From: an uncultured Tenacibaculum sp.
GTDB taxonomy: Bacteria > Bacteroidota > Bacteroidia > Flavobacteriales > Flavobacteriaceae
DNA length: 64,000 nucleotides
Direction of reading: 5' to 3'
Assembly (NCBI GenBank): GCA_947501615.1
Contig: CANMWK010000008.1
Coordinates: 62,001 to 126,000, forward strand
In this document: positions 61,989 through 64,000 of the stretch, one piece after another
Layout of the letters: each line of letters opens with the position of its first letter
How positions within the stretch are numbered: position 1 is the first letter of the stretch
Position numbers and translations under genes: made by a program
Notes under the pieces: model-generated
What the model was told of the DNA's origin: nothing
Database searches by the model: none
The model's input: the letters and a program-made list of their open reading frames with translations, nothing else

Positions 61989-62594
61989 CTATTCACTTAC
62001 CAAATCTCCAGTTGATGAATTATTGGCAAGTGTAAATCCTGATACTGGAATAGAGAAACTCACACTAATTTTATCTGTAGTCGTAATAGGAGCAACAAAA
62101 TTATCAGACAAAACTGCCTCTTCTACTGTAAAAGTTGCCACACCGTTTTCCACAATTACATTCATTTTTTCTGTTGGTCTTGAATTTATAAAAGGTGTGT
62201 ACCAAACCTCTGACACCAAATTTGCTGTATTAAAATAATACTCCCCTTCCTCTAAGTCAAAATTTGGTTCTTCTCTATGATTAAAAGTTATATTTTGAGT
62301 TGGTAATACTGTTACCATAAAGTCAATTTTATTACCCCAATCGGGATTTTGTAAACTTGTTGGAAATTTTTCAGAAACAGTTAACGTATAATACCCCTGT
62401 TCTGTATCATGTATTGTATAATAGTTTAAAACTCCTGTAACATTTGTTGAAGACACAGTATTTTTAGACAGATTAGAAGTCGGTGGAGATGGGGGCGCAT
62501 CTTCTATATTCTCTTCATTTTCTAAACTTGTACATGCCATGTTAAAAATTAACACACATAAAAATAATACATTAAATAGTTTATTGTTTTTCAT
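61989..62594 (-). CDS. Lipoprotein of unknown function
   Basis: From the ATG at 62594 this 201-residue protein has a lipobox (FNMAC, Cys22), a low-complexity linker (EDAPPSPPTS) and a beta-rich body (YYTIHDTEQGYYTLTVSEKF, FMVTVLPTQNITFNH). An ATG three codons earlier is equally possible. No family was recognised. It may be coexpressed with the 62647 gene upstream, 52 bases away. Confidence 0.75.
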   Translation of the reverse strand: MKNNKLFNVLFLCVLIFNMACTSLENEENIEDAPPSPPTSNLSKNTVSSTNVTGVLNYYTIHDTEQGYYTLTVSEKFPTSLQNPDWGNKIDFMVTVLPTQNITFNHREEPNFDLEEGEYYFNTANLVSEVWYTPFINSRPTEKMNVIVENGVATFTVEEAVLSDNFVAPITTTDKISVSFSIPVSGFTLANNSSTGDLVSE

Positions 62595-62646
62595 TTTGAT
62601 CACATTTTTAAAGTGTTGAAATAATTAAGTTACATTTAAAAGAGAC

Positions 62647-63186
62647 TTATTTTATTTCTCCAGATTTTTCTGCAAAATCTAACAGTATAGCTACTTTCTT
62701 TCCTTTACCTTTTGCAATAGCATGCACAATTTTATATTCTGATTCTTTATCTGAATACACTTTGAAAAATTTAATCTTGTATTTTGCTCCTTCTTTAGAG
62801 GCTGACAATGCATTTTCATCTACATAAGAAGGACTTACTGCTTCTGCAGCTAATTGATTTAAAGCAGAACTTACCAATTCGCTGTTTGCTATTGAATTTA
62901 CGGTTTTAACAGTATTAGCCACATTTTGAACACTACTTACATTCATTGTTCTAACATCTCTAACTGTATTCATGGCTTTAGCAACATTACCTAAGGATAA
63001 CATCGATTTTTTTACATATACATAAGCAAATTTATCTTCATTACTTGCTTTGTTTAGTGTAATAATGTCTCCTACAGAAAATGTTGTTCCGTTTACAGTT
63101 TTTTGAGTTTCTTTTGATTTTTCTCCTTTAATTTGAGCAAAAGTAATTAGTGGAAAAACCAATAATAATAACATAATTTTTTTCAT
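62647..63186 (-). CDS. Exported protein of unknown function
   Basis: This 179-residue protein has a signal peptide (ends TFAQ) and a body with a helical middle (residues 65-120, NVAKAMNTVRDVRTMNVSSVQNVANTVKTVNS) between two beta-rich parts (GDIITLNKASNEDKFAYVYVKKSML and YKIKFFKVYSDKESEYKIVHAIA). No motif or lipobox is visible. It lies upstream of a lipoprotein gene on the same strand. Confidence 0.72.
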   Translation of the reverse strand: MKKIMLLLLVFPLITFAQIKGEKSKETQKTVNGTTFSVGDIITLNKASNEDKFAYVYVKKSMLSLGNVAKAMNTVRDVRTMNVSSVQNVANTVKTVNSIANSELVSSALNQLAAEAVSPSYVDENALSASKEGAKYKIKFFKVYSDKESEYKIVHAIAKGKGKKVAILLDFAEKSGEIK

Positions 63187-63237
63187 GATTTAATCGTTTT
63201 TATTTTTAAAAAACAGCATTTATCCATTTTTGTTGAT

Positions 63238-63298
63238 ATGCCCTAGAAACTAAAATGAATGAAATACTGTTTAAAAAATGTCGTTATTCCTAGGGCAT
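63238..63298. promoter_or_regulatory. Long-loop inverted repeat
   Basis: ATGCCCTAG (63238-63246) and CTAGGGCAT (63290-63298) are perfect 9-bp inverted arms 43 bases apart, between the 62647 gene start and the end of the NarL-type gene. There is no T-run, so an operator pair or transcript structure is likelier than a terminator. Confidence 0.4.
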
Positions 63299-63383
63299 TA
63301 AAAACAACATTTCAAAAGTAAAAACCACTTTAAATCAATAAAATAGAGTAATCCACGTAATCCACTAAGGGAATTACCGTATA

Positions 63384-64000
63384 TTAACTTGCCAATCCAT
63401 TTTGAAAAGCAAATCTTATCAAGGAAGCCACATTATTAACCCCAATCTTTTTCATAATATTTGTACGATGAGTATCTACTGTTCTAGGACTAATAAATAG
63501 CTTTTCTCCTATTTGAGGGTTCGTATACCCTTGGGTTAAATAACCTATAATTTCTTTTTCACGATCTGTTAGTTGATGTATTAATGGCGACTTTTGAGTA
63601 TAGTTAATAATTGAAGTATTAGTAGTAGTAGTATTAAGTATGGCTTTTGTAACATCTGCAGTAAAGTAATCTTTACCATTGTATATGGTTTTTATTGCAA
63701 GCAGTAATTCATCAGTAGGAATAGTTTTTAACATATATCCTTTTACTCCTATAGCAATAAGCTCTCTTATTAGTGAAGCTTCTTGATGCATAGACAACAT
63801 AGCTACTTTTACTTGAGAGTAATGTTTGGTAATCTCTCTAGCACAATCAATTCCATTCATTTCGGGCATATCAATATCTAGTAAAACAACATCAATTAAA
63901 TTAGATTTTACAATTTCTAAAGCCTCTTTACCATTTGTAGCCATAGCTACAACTTTAAACTCAGGTTGATTTATAAAAGTGTTTTTAATTCCTTCTGCTA
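63384..64000 (-). CDS. NarL/LuxR-family response regulator (start outside the window)
   Basis: The frame runs off the right edge; visible are the later part of a receiver (phospho-acceptor in VVLLDIDMPEMNG, LKTI near its end) and a LuxR helix-turn-helix (LTDREKEIIGYLTQGYTNPQIGEKLFISPRTVDTHRTNIMKK). The ATG at 63944 inside the frame is not the start, since GIKNTFINQPEFKVVAMATNGKEAL upstream continues the normal receiver sequence. Its kinase is not in the window. Confidence 0.9.
   Translation of the reverse strand, partial: AEGIKNTFINQPEFKVVAMATNGKEALEIVKSNLIDVVLLDIDMPEMNGIDCAREITKHYSQVKVAMLSMHQEASLIRELIAIGVKGYMLKTIPTDELLLAIKTIYNGKDYFTADVTKAILNTTTTNTSIINYTQKSPLIHQLTDREKEIIGYLTQGYTNPQIGEKLFISPRTVDTHRTNIMKKIGVNNVASLIRFAFQNGLAS

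Noticed and set aside
63384..63944. Treating ATG 63944 as the start of the NarL-type regulator
   Set aside because: The frame continues upstream with normal receiver sequence to the window edge, so the gene is cut by the window.

Overview
The window is AT-rich chromosomal DNA of a member of the Bacteroidota, most likely a marine Flavobacteriaceae of the Tenacibaculum type. Evidence: Bacteroidota promoter elements of the TAnnTTTG type (12386, 41339, 45184), two exported proteins with type IX secretion (T9SS) C-terminal sorting domains, an NrdB with an N-terminal ATP-cone, an OlsF-like acyltransferase fusion, and many PorSS/TPR-style exported proteins. No tRNA, rRNA, CRISPR array, transposase or phage gene was seen. 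The genus is an inference from gene style only.

Layout. (1) 1-3.5 kb: nrdB-nrdA (ribonucleotide reductase) on the minus strand, a repeat-filled gap, and a VCBS/FG-GAP protein. (2) 3.7-13.8 kb: an ECF-sigma-centred locus. A sigma factor and a membrane anti-sigma/TPR protein are divergent from a subtilase lipoprotein and a membrane-anchored CHAT-domain protease. Further downstream are an unknown lipoprotein and a T9SS-exported protein. Three of these minus-strand units share a bipartite promoter-like motif (GGGTAACC, 16 nt, YTCC), and two also share a duplicated leader of about 180 bp. (3) 13.9-27.1 kb: an apparently unclassified exopolysaccharide locus. It holds a receiver domain fused to an ALG5-like GT2, a GT-C-like membrane protein, a GH5-like membrane-anchored hydrolase, a GT4, a flippase, a STAS regulator and a TPR/beta-barrel outer-membrane protein. 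The organisation is functionally reminiscent of pel but without visible c-di-GMP parts. (4) 27.4-32.8 kb: a seven-gene minus-strand signalling operon carrying two kinds of candidate nitric-oxide sensor (H-NOX and FIST/NosP-like), two histidine kinases, an Hpt protein and two response regulators, ending in a LytTR regulator. (5) 33-45 kb: a NarL-type regulator, a T9SS beta-helix protein, a TPR sensor kinase, a decayed subtilase pseudogene, ssb, and a membrane M28 peptidase. (6) 45-64 kb: mostly housekeeping: tatA, an O-methyltransferase, a second ECF/anti-sigma operon, panB, a 2-hydroxyacid dehydrogenase, OmpA, an OlsF-like lipid synthase, lysC, fbp, sod, and a NarL-type regulator cut by the window end.

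Working together: regions 3 and 4 plausibly form one surface/biofilm module, in which a polysaccharide machine is gated by phosphorylation (REC, STAS) and sits next to a gas-sensing phosphorelay. Region 2 looks like a self-contained sigma regulon whose outputs are two cell-envelope proteases and secreted proteins. Both readings are inferences from gene content, adjacency and shared DNA motifs. Functional names rest on motif recognition by eye, without database search.
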